Position numbers and translations under genes: made by a program. Shown here piece after piece: positions 1 through 12,100 of a stretch of 64,000 bases of DNA (its first letter is position 1; the number at the start of each line of letters is the position of its first letter). The notes beneath the pieces are model-generated. The model saw only the letters and a program-made list of their open reading frames with translations. It had not been told where the DNA came from and did not search any database. This DNA is from Manis javanica. Taxonomy: Eukaryota; Chordata; Mammalia; Pholidota; Manidae. The stretch is from positions 17,538,501 through 17,602,500 of the forward strand of contig NC_133167.1 in assembly GCF_040802235.1 (NCBI RefSeq), written 5' to 3'.

Positions 1-272
1 GAGGAGAGAGGTCGAGAAGCAGCTGGAGGTGGGGGTCAGCTCTAAGGGTGGGTCCTGTATCTTAGGAGGTGGCCTGTAGGCCAGGCTGCAGCTGGGGAGT
101 GCTCTCAAGTAGAGAGAGTAGATCCTTCAGAGTTAAGAAGGGGCCCCCTGCCCCCCACTAAAAGATGGGAGGGAGACAGTGGCAGGGTCTTTTGAGCTCT
201 TGGGCCTGGGGCTGGGGAGGGGCCAGGGCTGTGGGGTGCTGACCCGGGCTGCCCACTGGCTGTCTGTTCCAG

Positions 273-337
273 GTCTACACCATCATCTCCATCCAGCTGC
301 TCCTCACGGTTGCCATCATCGCCATCTTTACCTTTGT
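273..337 (+). CDS. TMBIM1: TMBIM1 coding exon, human residues 102-123
   Basis: Encodes VYTIISIQLLLTVAIIAIF, the first membrane helix after the N-terminal tail. Acceptor CCAG at 269-272, donor GTGAGT at 338. The exon ends two bases into a valine codon. Confidence 0.95.
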
Positions 338-3300
338 GTGAGTCTCTAGGCCTCTCTGCCCTCCCTTGTGAGCTCTGGGCCACCTGCTGGGAGCGTGGGT
401 TGGGGTGGGCCCTTTTCTCAAGAGGAACTGGAAGACAAGTCTGGATACTGCTGATCAGAGAGAGAGAGAGCAGCCGGCTACCCCAGGGGGGTAGACAGGC
501 CCGTGGTGCCATGGTACGACCCCTCTCTGGTCCTCTCCTGCCCCACAGGAGGCCAGTCAGCGAGTTCGTGAGGAGAAACCTGTTTATCTACTACGCGTCC
601 TAGTGAGTCTGTGCTCCTCTCTGCCTGGCGGGGGGGGGGGGGGGAGCAGTAACTGACCAGTGTTTCTCGGGGGCAGGGATCAAAGTACTTTTGGGGAGGG
701 GCCCTCCTTGTTGCTAGCTGTGCTGGGGAGCTGGGGTGTGTGAGACCAGAGTGTGGAGTAACAGCATCATGGAGCTCCTAAGAGCAAGGGAGTGGGAACC
801 TGTGGCAACATGCACCCTGCAGAACCGCCCCATTTCTGTGAGCTTGTCTGCCATGGCCTCCTCTCCAGGTCTTCCCTGGCCAAACCCCATTACAGAGGCT
901 CTCAGTGCCCCTGGCCTCCTGGGTAGCTTCCCCTCAGATTTGCAAACAGCTCTGCGGGCTCCACCCTGCCAGTCTGGTGAGTGTGCCAGGCTGGGCCTGG
1001 GGGGGTCCCGGGGGCAGATCGGGCCTGTAGACTCCTTCCTCATTTCTCTCCAGCGCTGTCTTCCTGGCCACCTACCTGACTCTCGCCTGCTGCCAGGGAC
1101 CCAGGTGAGTCCGAGACTTAGATAATGAGAAGGGAGGCCAAGTGTTTTGGGAAGAAAGGGGAGTTCTTATAACAGTTGAATGGAGACTTACAAACAGGAT
1201 AGAGGTGAGAGCAGCTGCTGTTCGGGTGTGTACAGAGAACCTTGCCTGTGTGGGATCTACTGAGCTATGGAGCTGTGGTTCTTAGAGCAACCCTGTAAGA
1301 CATGCAGCATTTTAACCATTTAACAAATAGGAAGAACCCAGGGCCCAAAGAGACTGAGTAACTTTCTCAGTCACACAGGCAGTCAGTGCAGAACTGCAAA
1401 CAAATCCAGGTCTTTGAGGCTCCACAGCCCCAGCTGTCCCACTGCCCCGTGTGGACCTGCATAGACCACCTGAGCGGTACCAGAGGCCTTGCCGCCCTCC
1501 CTCTCCCCAGGTCAAGGTCTAATTCTCTAGGGGCCTGAGCCAAGAACCTCCTTCTGCTAGAGGAGCCTCTGCCCCCCAGGCCCCTAATCACGGTCTCTTC
1601 CCCTTCAGACGCCGTTTCCCATGGAACATCATCCTGCTGACCGTCTTTGTAAGTCTAGAAGGGGTGAGGGGGGCGTGCGGGAGGGCTGGTCTCAGGGAAG
1701 GGAAGGGGGCATCACTGTGGAAGATGGCCCCGCTGGCCTCAGTGGCTGCAGCGGCCTGGCCCCCGCAGGCCCCGCAGCCGTGCCTCCAGGGCCCTGCCTT
1801 CCCTAAGTGTTTCACTCCTGTCTCTATCCTTCCCTCAGACTCTTGCCATGGGCTTCATGACAGGCACCATTTCCAGGTACATTCAGGGACAAACCACCAC
1901 ACCCTTGGCAAGTGTGTAATATGGGCGAATGGGGCATCCTTGGGCTATTCTGGGCAGGATCCTTCCAGAAGTGACTATTTCATACATGCTTACGTCTCTG
2001 GTCTCTCTTCACCTGTCCTTCCCCTCAGTGTGTATGGAACCAAAGCCGTCATCATCGCGATGATCATCACTGCTGTGGTGTCCATTTCAGTCACCGTCTT
2101 CTGCTTCCAGACCAAGGTAAGGGCCACAGGGCCCCTCCCCAGCCAGCCCGCCCTCTTTCTTATACAGACCTGGCCCTTTTAGCTTGGCCCTCGAGCAGGC
2201 CTGGGAAGGCCCACCCCTGTACACCAGGGGTTTCCCCGAGAAACCCTAATCCCCTTTCCCTCCTGTCTGCACCTACAATACTGCATATGGTGTCTGTCCT
2301 GAGGAGGGCGTGGCCACCGCATGCCTCCCAGGAGGCAGCCCTGGGGCTCCTGGGGAGGGGAGGCCAGGCCAGCGTGGCTGGGCTGCTCGCTGTGGCACTC
2401 ATCTGACGGGGGCCGCCTCCTCCCTTCCCGGCAGGTGGACTTCACCTCGTGCACAGGCCTCTTCTGTGTCCTGGGAATTGTGCTGATGGTGACTGGGATT
2501 GTCACTGCCATTGTGTTGTCCTTCAAATATGTGAGTGTCCTGGCAGAGCTGGGGTCAAGTGGGCCCAGTGCTTAGAGAAGACTTTCTGTCTAACGTGGTG
2601 TATCAGGCCTCACCCACGTCTGGGTGAGCTCTGACTTCCAGAACCTCTCGACTGGCTACCAAAGGCACTCAGGCTGAAGCGCCATCCTTTGGGTCAGGTA
2701 TTGTCTCTATCTGGAGACAGAAGGCCCTGGGAGCCGTAGTACCTGAGACTCTGGACAGCATGGAACTCCTGTGGGAAGTAGTGGATGAGGTCTGTCCGGC
2801 AGCTGCTGTCAGGTTCTAGGAGGCAAACTGGGAGGGGAACGCAGAGGACTGAGAAGATGGGCTTAGATGGAAGGGACCTCAGGAACCACTGTAGCCAACT
2901 ACTCTTTTATTTCAGTCAGTTGGAGAATGTGAGGCCCTAGGCTGGGAGCCTCACGGTGGGACCGAGAGAACAGTGCTGGGAGGGGAGGCCTGTTAACATG
3001 AGGGCTGCCTGCCTTTCTGTAGACAGGTACCTGGATGGCTTTGAGCAGGGCTGCCCTGGAGTGCTCCCTGATTCTGATACTCTGATAATCAGGGTGGTTG
3101 GGGGGCTTCCCTCCCAGGCTGGGCTGCAGGAATCATTCTAGTGAATGCTGACCATGACTAGCGGAAAGTTGACAGGGCTTTTCAGCCAGTGCGTGCCTGG
3201 TTCTGTCTGCCTAGAGCTCTAACTCAGCCACCTTCCTTTTTCCAAAAGTGTAATGGGCACTTCTGATGTTCCTTAACTAACTTTGGAGATTGGTTTTACA

Positions 3301-4139
3301 TGGCCATTGGAGGATGGCCTCTGTTTTCCTGCCAAACAGGTTACCATTCTTCATTTCTTCCAGTACTTGGAAGGCCGAAGTAGTCCTCGCATGCAGCTGG
3401 CCCTCGAGCCAAGGATCATGTAGTAGATCCTTCCTGGATCTCCCCACTTGGATCCAGAATCCCAGGGGAAGCTGGTCCTGAGGCTTGCCTCGGTCAGTGT
3501 TTTGCTGAGATTTCTAACGTCAACCCTGTCCCCTCTCCCCAGATTTACTGGCTGCACATGGTCTATGCTGCTCTGGGGGCCATTTGCTTCACTTTGGTGA
3601 GTAAGGCCCTGCCTCCTCTAGGAAGGGGAGCTCGGGGGCTGGAGGGGAAGAACTGGGTCGATGGAGCATCAATGTAGGCTGCAGGAGGCAGGGAGTGGCG
3701 CCACAGCTGCCCTTCCCTCTCCCCACTGTCAAGAGGTTTCATTGATTTTCTGGGCATTCCTACAATCTCTTGTTCATTATGCCTACTCCTGAATCCTCAG
3801 CAGGCTCTGTTATAGACAGTGATGTATCCATCCCCCTTTTTAGACTGTGAACTGCTGGAGGACAGAGACCAAGTGCTGTGCTCTTTATTATCCTGTCCTC
3901 TTGAGCACACTGCATGGGACAGATCTGCTGACCTGACACAAGCTCTGGCCACTGAGCCCTGGTCCTTACCCATGCCTTCCCTGTCCCCGTAGTTCCTGGC
4001 TTACGACACGCAGCTGGTCCTGGGGAACCGGAAGCACACAATCAGCCCGGAGGACTACATCACTGGCGCCCTTCAGATCTACACGGACATCATCTACATC
4101 TTCACCTTTGTGCTGCAGCTGGTGGGGGATCGCAATTAA
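273..4139 (+). CDS. TMBIM1: TMBIM1 (RECS1/LFG3), 3' part, nine coding exons
   Basis: Multi-pass membrane protein of the Bax-inhibitor-1/Lifeguard family (TMBIM), known from endosomes, lysosomes and Golgi, where it dampens Fas signalling and cell stress. Coding exons joined by phase: 273-337, 549-602, 1054-1104, 1609-1648, 1839-1876, 2029-2116, 2435-2530, 3543-3596, 3993-4139. They give 633 nt, i.e. 210 residues plus TAA, exactly the part from human residue 102 to the end (311). The proline/tyrosine-rich N-terminal tail lies off the window, so the gene is partial here. Visible marks are the successive hydrophobic helices, the FPWNIILLT and FTSCTGLFCVLGIVL helices, and the C-terminal FLAYDTQLVLGNRKHTISPEDY block. 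The latter holds the two conserved aspartates (AYD and YTD) that form the pH-sensing pair in the bacterial homologue YetJ. Differences from human include VRPVSEF for VEPVSAF and SVYGTKA for SMYQTKA. The gene runs tail-to-tail with the short PNKD transcript. Confidence 0.96.
549..602 (+). CDS. TMBIM1: TMBIM1 coding exon
   Basis: Encodes RPVSEFVRRNLFIYYAS after completing the split valine. Acceptor CACAG ends at 548, donor GTGAGT starts at 603. A run of 15 G lies 28 bp past the exon. The arginine here replaces a glutamate in human. Confidence 0.93.
630..644 (+). repeat. Run of 15 G in a TMBIM1 intron
   Basis: An uninterrupted G tract 28 bp after the exon ending at 602. It is likely length-variable and may form a quadruplex in the transcript. 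Confidence 0.95.
1054..1104 (+). CDS. TMBIM1: TMBIM1 coding exon
   Basis: Encodes AVFLATYLTLACCQGP, a membrane helix. Acceptor CTCCAG ends at 1053, donor GTGAGT starts at 1105. Confidence 0.94.
1290..1440 (-). repeat. MIR SINE fragment
   Basis: Degraded MIR in reverse: ATTTAACAAATAGGAAGAAC, CCAAAGAGACTGAGTAACTT and CTCAGTCACACAGGCAGTCA align with the MIR consensus core. Confidence 0.6.
1609..1648 (+). CDS. TMBIM1: TMBIM1 coding exon (40 bp)
   Basis: Encodes RRRFPWNIILLTVF. The basic loop precedes the next helix. Acceptor TTCAG ends at 1608, donor GTAAGT starts at 1649. Confidence 0.94.
1839..1876 (+). CDS. TMBIM1: TMBIM1 coding exon (38 bp)
   Basis: Encodes TLAMGFMTGTIS, matching human TFAMGFMTGTIS. 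Acceptor CTCAG ends at 1838, donor GTACAT starts at 1877. Confidence 0.93.
2029..2116 (+). CDS. TMBIM1: TMBIM1 coding exon
   Basis: Encodes VYGTKAVIIAMIITAVVSIS and onward to CFQTK. Acceptor CTCAG ends at 2028, donor GTAAGG starts at 2117. Confidence 0.95.
2435..2530 (+). CDS. TMBIM1: TMBIM1 coding exon (96 bp, phase 0)
   Basis: Encodes VDFTSCTGLFCVLGIVLMVT and onward to SFKY, a long hydrophobic helix. Acceptor GGCAG ends at 2434, donor GTGAGT starts at 2531. Confidence 0.95.
3543..3596 (+). CDS. TMBIM1: TMBIM1 coding exon (54 bp, phase 0)
   Basis: Encodes IYWLHMVYAALGAICFTL. Acceptor CCCCAG ends at 3542, donor GTGAGT starts at 3597. Confidence 0.95.
3835..3940 (+). repeat. L2/MIR-type fragment
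   Basis: GAACTGCTGGAGGACAGAGA and onward resembles the L2 3' end (GAGGGCAGGGACCGTGTCTG). It lies in the last TMBIM1 intron. Confidence 0.45.
3993..4139 (+). CDS. TMBIM1: TMBIM1 last coding exon
   Basis: Encodes the conserved C-terminal block from FLAYDTQLVLGNRKHTISPE to QLVGDRN, then TAA at 4137-4139. Acceptor CGTAG ends at 3992. The exon continues as the 3' UTR. Confidence 0.96.
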   Translation, partial: FLAYDTQLVLGNRKHTISPEDYITGALQIYTDIIYIFTFVLQLVGDRN

Positions 4140-5435
4140 GGAGCACCCCTCATTCCGCCCCATCTTGGGCTCTCTCTTCCCTATTGGGCTGGGCCCTGTG
4201 ACCCAGGTCTGGGCCTTAGGCCCCTTTCCTTCCCCTGAAGTAATATATACCGAGTTTCCTTTCTGTCCTGGGATGGGTGGCCTCTCTGGCTGTGGACATG
4301 CAGGTACCTGGTGGGCTGGAGGAACTGGGGACAGACTAACTTGCCTTTGTAGATCCGGCAGGGACTAGTGCCTTCTCCTTCCACCCCAGTACATGGCACC
4401 AAATTCTTCTGAACAGCTGGGGTTGGAGGAGGAGGGATAAAAAGAACCTGGTCTGTAGCTAAAAGGGAATATGAGAAAAGCAAAGTAACTTCGAAGTGAT
4501 GAGGTATGCCCTCTTACCTCTACCACAGGCTTCTGGGTTCAGTAGCTAGAGCTCTTTCCTCCCTGAACCCCCAGCAAAGCCAGGGAGCTTTGTCCCCAGC
4601 CTCCTGAGCTCAGGCTGTTAACCCTGTACTTCTCTGCCACCCCTTGGTGCCTTCCAGCTCAGGAAGGTAAGAGAGATCTGTGCCCACAGCTCTCCCCTGC
4701 TATAATCCCTCTTCTTCTGTGACAGGTATATGCTGTTTAGCTGGGTTGGGGTTAGGGAGGAGGAGGAGAGCGAGCGGAGGCAAGCACAGGGGCCAGTATG
4801 GAGCAGCATCTGCCCTGGGCCTCCTCGTGGCTGTGCTGGTGGAGAGAGCAGGTCCATCTGCAGCCATTGGGTCACATTCTCCTAAGCTGCCTGGGGCCTC
4901 CCTGGGTGCCTCATGTCTCTGGCCACGCGGACCTCTTGTTCCCTGTGCTCAGGCTGCTCAGAACAGAAAGTGAAGGGCAAAGGTCAGGAGATGAGGTTTG
5001 TTGCATGGTAAGTGTGGCAGGAGGGAACCTAGGTGAAGAGAGACTGCAGGGGAACAGGGAAGGTGCCTCGGGGTCCTCCACTGGGTCAGAGGGATATGGA
5101 AGCCTCTGTGGCACCCATGGAGACTTGTTCTCCCTTCAGCTAACTGGGGTGGGGTGACCCTGGGAGGAAGGAGATGTCCCCTCTCAGTTTGTTCTTAACT
5201 CACGCTGGGGGATTTTAGACTTGAGTTCCACCTCTCCAGCCAGCTACTACTTCTGAGATACCAAGTGCCACCGGCTGGACTGGGGAAGGGGGCAGATGTC
5301 ACTCTATCCCACAGGGGTGGAAACCAAAGCAGCTCAAGGGTATAATCCGGACTTCTCTGTTAAGTACTTGATCCTAAATATATCACAGAAAAGGATGTAA
5401 CTAGAAATGTAATAAAGTTTTATGTTTAGAACTTA
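4140..5435 (+). other. TMBIM1: TMBIM1 3' UTR
   Basis: About 1.3 kb between the TMBIM1 stop and its AATAAA signal, with no splice signals or reading frame of note. The 3' end is inferred from the signal, not measured. Confidence 0.75.
5411..5416 (+). terminator. TMBIM1: TMBIM1 poly(A) signal
   Basis: Canonical AATAAA followed within about 40 bp by a T/G-rich stretch, the first good signal after the TMBIM1 stop. Confidence 0.8.
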
Positions 5436-5629
5436 AAACCCAGTTTGGCTCTGGTTTTCTTTACTTTAAAAGGTGTTAGCTTTGGGATATGGGTCTTGTT
5501 TTGCCCAAAGCATCTACTCCCTACCTTTGCATTCTGGCCTAGTGTCTCCCACCTTTTCTACAAGATATGCAAACACACTTTGTCCCAGCAGAGCTGGGCC
5601 CTCCTGGGAGGTTCAGGTTTAGAACCCCT

Positions 5630-5740
5630 GTCTCAGAAATCACTAGCAAAGTCCCTTTTACAAACAAGGAAACAGGCCCAGAGAGACCTAGTCATTTGGC
5701 CTCAGCCAAGAGTAGTGCTTTCCCCCCCTCCACGCCCTGC
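5630..5740 (-). repeat. MIR SINE fragment
   Basis: TTTACAAACAAGGAAACAGG followed by CCCAGAGAGACCTAGTCATT is the reverse MIR core. It lies between the ends of TMBIM1 and PNKD. Confidence 0.6.
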
Positions 5741-6006
5741 ATGCCCTCTTTGATTTTCTTTATTATTTGTTCAAAGCTGAGTGGGACCCCACCCTCCTGG
5801 CCAGCAGCATTGAGGGCTTGGTTCTCAGGGTCTGAGCCTAGGCTTGTGCTAAGTCTCTGTGGTTTCCCCAACCATCCAACCGGGAAAACTGAGCGCTTCT
5901 GTGAGAGGGAGCACGCATGCGCAACCAACCCCACCCGTGGCCCCTCCCGCCCCAAGGGATTCAGGAACCAAGTCCTGATTCCTTTCCACTCAAAACACTC
6001 AGCAAC

Positions 6007-6012
6007 TTTATT
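6007..6012 (-). terminator. PNKD: PNKD short-isoform poly(A) signal
   Basis: AATAAA on the minus strand 176 bp past the stop, followed by a GT-rich stretch. The end lies about 560 bp from the TMBIM1 end, so the two transcripts converge without evident overlap. Confidence 0.7.
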
Positions 6013-6187
6013 TGCCTTTGGCTGGCTCTCTGAAGGGAGGAGCAGCGGCTGGCAGCAGCCTGGGCTCCACGCGCCCTCTGGTGGACCTCGGAGGCGAGGA
6101 CCAGAATTGTGGCCAAACCCAAAGAACTTCACAGTCTGGAGGCCACCGCCACAGTCAATACAACCTAGCAGAGGGTTGCAGTGTTCC

Positions 6188-8608
<2,421 letters not shown>

Positions 8609-9057
8609 TGTCGGATCCCACCCTCCCTTCACCGCGCTCCCCGCCGGGAATTGTAGTTTGCGTAAGGGGCCTCCCCCGCTCCTTCCGTCTTGCCTACGCA
8701 CCAGAAACTACAATTCCCGGAAGCCCATGGAGCGGACCCGGGAGAACTACTCTTCCCAGGAGACCCTGAAGGCGCGCACGCTCGGCTTGTTTCTCTCCTG
8801 TAGGAGGCGGAGTCAGATCAGGCGGAGTTTAGGTTCTCCCCGCCACGCCCCGTCCCCGTCTTCCAACTCTGCTCTGTGATTGGTGTTTCAACCAACCAAC
8901 CCCCTTCGCTACTGGCAGAGCGGCCGTCGCTCTTCCTGCAGAGAGTCACCTACGCCTACTTCCTCCAGGGAGGAGGGGCTCGAGTTCCGCGTCGTCGCGC
9001 AGAGCTGACTCTGGGAGGCGTTTGGGCCCAGAGAAGTGGATCGGCCGCTTGCGCCGC
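8609..9057. promoter_or_regulatory. Bidirectional CpG-rich promoter between PNKD and AAMP
   Basis: The two start codons face away from each other across 449 bp. The stretch is rich in GC and CG dinucleotides and has no TATA box. It contains ACTACAATTCCC-type motifs at 8646-8657 (minus), 8707-8718 (plus) and a variant at 8746-8757 (plus), and an inverted CCAAT box (ATTGGT) at 8879-8884. ACTACAATTCC is the core bound by ZNF143/THAP11 at many bidirectional housekeeping promoters; binding here is inferred. Confidence 0.85.
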
Positions 9058-9178
9058 ATGGAGTCCGAATCGGAAAGCGGGGCTGCTGCTGACACCCCAC
9101 CACTGGAGACGCTAAGCTTCCATGGTGATGAGGAAATTATCGAGGTGGTAGAACTGGATCCCGGTCCGCCGGACCCGG
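9058..9178 (+). CDS. AAMP: AAMP coding exon 1
   Basis: Residues 1-40, [15 protein letters not shown] to PGPPDP, plus one base of Asp41. Donor GTGAGA at 9179. Translation through the intron stays open for some distance but is not coding. Confidence 0.96.
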
Positions 9179-12100
9179 GTGAGAACTGCGCTCCTCAGGC
9201 CGTGGGACAGGAGGCGCTTACCTCTGGCCTCTGACCCCAGCTTCTCCCTTCTCCCCTCCACACCCCACCGGTCATTTCTACCAACCTCTCGCCCTTCCCC
9301 CCTGTCCCCACCCCCACACGTAGTTCTCAGGCCTGGCGGGGGTGGGGGTTCCCCTGACGCCTCCTCCGGCCCTTCCCCTCACACACCCCCTTCCCATCAT
9401 CCCCTCCGTCCTCCCTTTTCGCACCGTCTCAGGCCGACCCTGGGCCCTCGGACCCTCCTGTCCTCGACCCCTATGCCCCCTCCTCCCTGCCGCTGCTCAC
9501 CCCCGCTCACCCCGCTGTCTCACCTCACCTTACCCTCTTGCCACATTACCCGCCCCCCCAGCCTCAGGCCTCCCCGCGCTTTCCCCCATCCCTCCTACCG
9601 CCTGCCGAGTCCCTCTTTTAACCCTCTCCCCAAAGCAGATGATCTGGCCCAAGAGATGGAAGATGTGGACTTCGAGGAAGAGGAAGAAGAGGAGGGCAAT
9701 GAGGAGGGCTGGGTTCTGGAACCCCAGGAAGGGGTGATAGGCAGCATGGAGGGCCCAGACGATAGCGAGGTCACCTTTGCATTGCACTCAGGTAGGTCTC
9801 TGACGAGATCCATCATAAACTCAGTCCAGGTGGGCATTTGAGCATCAGCCATCTGCCGTGTGCGGAGCGTTGTGAGGGACACGGAGCTGGGGAATCTGGG
9901 CTTGCCCTGGAGGAGCTCACAGGTAGCAGACACTGGGCTGGAATGGAGGGGACACCTGGGTTCAAATCCTACCTCTCCTACTTACCATGGGTGATCCTTA
10001 TCAATCTTCATGGGTCTTAGTTTTCCTTTAAAAAGTTACCTTTGCAAAAGTTAATGGAAGTTAACTTAGTGTTAATTAGAGATAATACCTTTTTGAGCTA
10101 TTTTACATAATGCTCCCCAATACTAGCTCTTAATAAGGAGCCGGTCTCATGGTGCTCTCCGCACTCCGTTTGTACCTAGTCTGGTGGCAGCCCACAGTGA
10201 GAACTGTAAGCCCTGTGTGTGTGCCCTCCTCTTGCCCCTGCGTCAGTGTGGGGGTGACCGGAGCAGCACTGAAGGGGGTCTTCCCTGGGAAGGATGCAAG
10301 CTTGGGGAGGGATTTCTCCAACGACCTGATGCTTGAAACTTAGAGGAACTTTGATGCAGCCTTCTTCTGTAGGGGAAAGATATGTTGCTTTGGGAGGAAG
10401 GGGTGGGCTTCCTCAAGGTCCCAAAGGACAGTACCCTAGGTGGGCACCCCGTCCTCTTACTCATGGAATATCTCTTGGGATAGCATCTGTATTTTGTGTG
10501 AGCCTGGACCCCAAGACCAACACCTTGGCAGTGACAGGGGGTGAAGATGACAAAGCCTTCGTGTGGAGGCTCAGCGACGGGGAGCTGCTCTTTGAGTGTG
10601 CAGGTGAGGGGGCTCAGGTGAGGTTGTGTCCCTTTGGAGGTCTTAGGGGGTTGGTGTCTGTTGTTTGTGCATCCAGTGGCCTTTTATTGGCCACCATTTT
10701 GTGTCGACCCTATGCTGGCCTGAAGGCCAGATAACAGCATGGTCTGTCCTGGGCACAGGGAGGCACTAACCTGCCAAGGGAGCCCAGGAAAGGCCTGAGA
10801 GGAGGCAGTCCTGGCACAGCAGTATTTGGGCAGACAGGAGGATGTGGGTATTTCAGGCAGAGGTGTGGAGTGGACAGGATGGGGAAGACGTAGGCCTGGG
10901 CTGCATGGGAATGGTTGAGTGGAACGCCAGCATTGAATCCCTGGGGAGACCTGGGGGTGTTGGTTCCTGAAGCAGCAGCGCATTGGGGTACCTATTCTGG
11001 GATTCGTTTGCCTGTCTTTTTCCCCTCTGGTCCTTTCTAGGGGCCAGATAACTGGGTCATGTGTCTCCAGCACTAGGTACCCTGATACTTTCTTCTCTTT
11101 TTGCCCACTCTTCCTTGCAGGCCATAAAGACTCTGTTACTTGTGCTGGTTTCAGCCATGACTCTACCCTAGTGGCCACAGGGGACATGAGTGGCCTCTTG
11201 AAAGTGTGGCAGGTGGACACCAAGGAGGAGGTCTGGTCCTTTGAAGCAGGAGATTTAGAGGTGAGATCATCAGAGAGGTAGTCAGCTCTGGGGCTTTGGG
11301 GAGGGGGTGAGAGTTTGGGGATCTAGTCCTGCCTTTATCACACCGAGCCAACTCTGAGCCAAGGTGCAGCAAGAATGTCTGTGTCTGTTACCTGGGAAGT
11401 CCTCACTGATGTCAGAAGCAGGGAGAGCTTGGATGGCGCTTACGGGACAGGCTCCTGGGAGGGATGGGTGAGGGGCCTCCCTGATAACACTTCCTTTCTG
11501 GCCAGTGGATGGAGTGGCACCCTCGGGCACCTGTCCTGCTGGCAGGCACGGCTGATGGCAACACCTGGATGTGGAAGGTCCCAAATGGTGACTGTAAGAC
11601 CTTCCAGGGCCCCAGCTGCCCAGCCACCTGTGGCCGAGTCCTCCCTGATGGTGAGAGCAGCTCTCCTGTGTTTCCCCCTCTGGATCCACAGTTTTCACCT
11701 TCTTAGCCTCCCTCCAGGGCCACAGCTGGCACACTCTGAGGCCTGCTCTCGGGAGCACTGACCTAGGCCCCAGAGCAAACAGCTGCCCCTTGCCCACCCT
11801 GAGCTTGGGCTCTGCCGCTCTTCCCTGCGTCAGTGTCTGTTCCCTCACTTTCTTGTCACCCCAGCCCCCACTTCCTTGCTGGGTGTCTGGGAGAGCAGTC
11901 TGACCTTCTCTCTTCATCTGCTTCTCTGGCCCCTTAGGGAAGAGAGCTGTGGTTGGCTATGAAGATGGCACCATCAGGATTTGGGACCTGAAGCAGGGAA
12001 ACCCTATCTATGTACTAAAAGGTATCTGAGGTGGGGGAAGTGTTAGCCTGGGCCTCTGTGGGGACGGGGCTGAGCCCTGGGGCAGGCCTTGAGATTGGAT

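Noticed and set aside
9179-9841. 220-codon open frame on the plus strand through AAMP intron 1 and exon 2
   Set aside because: Proline/serine-rich translation of a C-rich intron joined to exon 2. The spliced AAMP frame with GT-AG sites explains the region.
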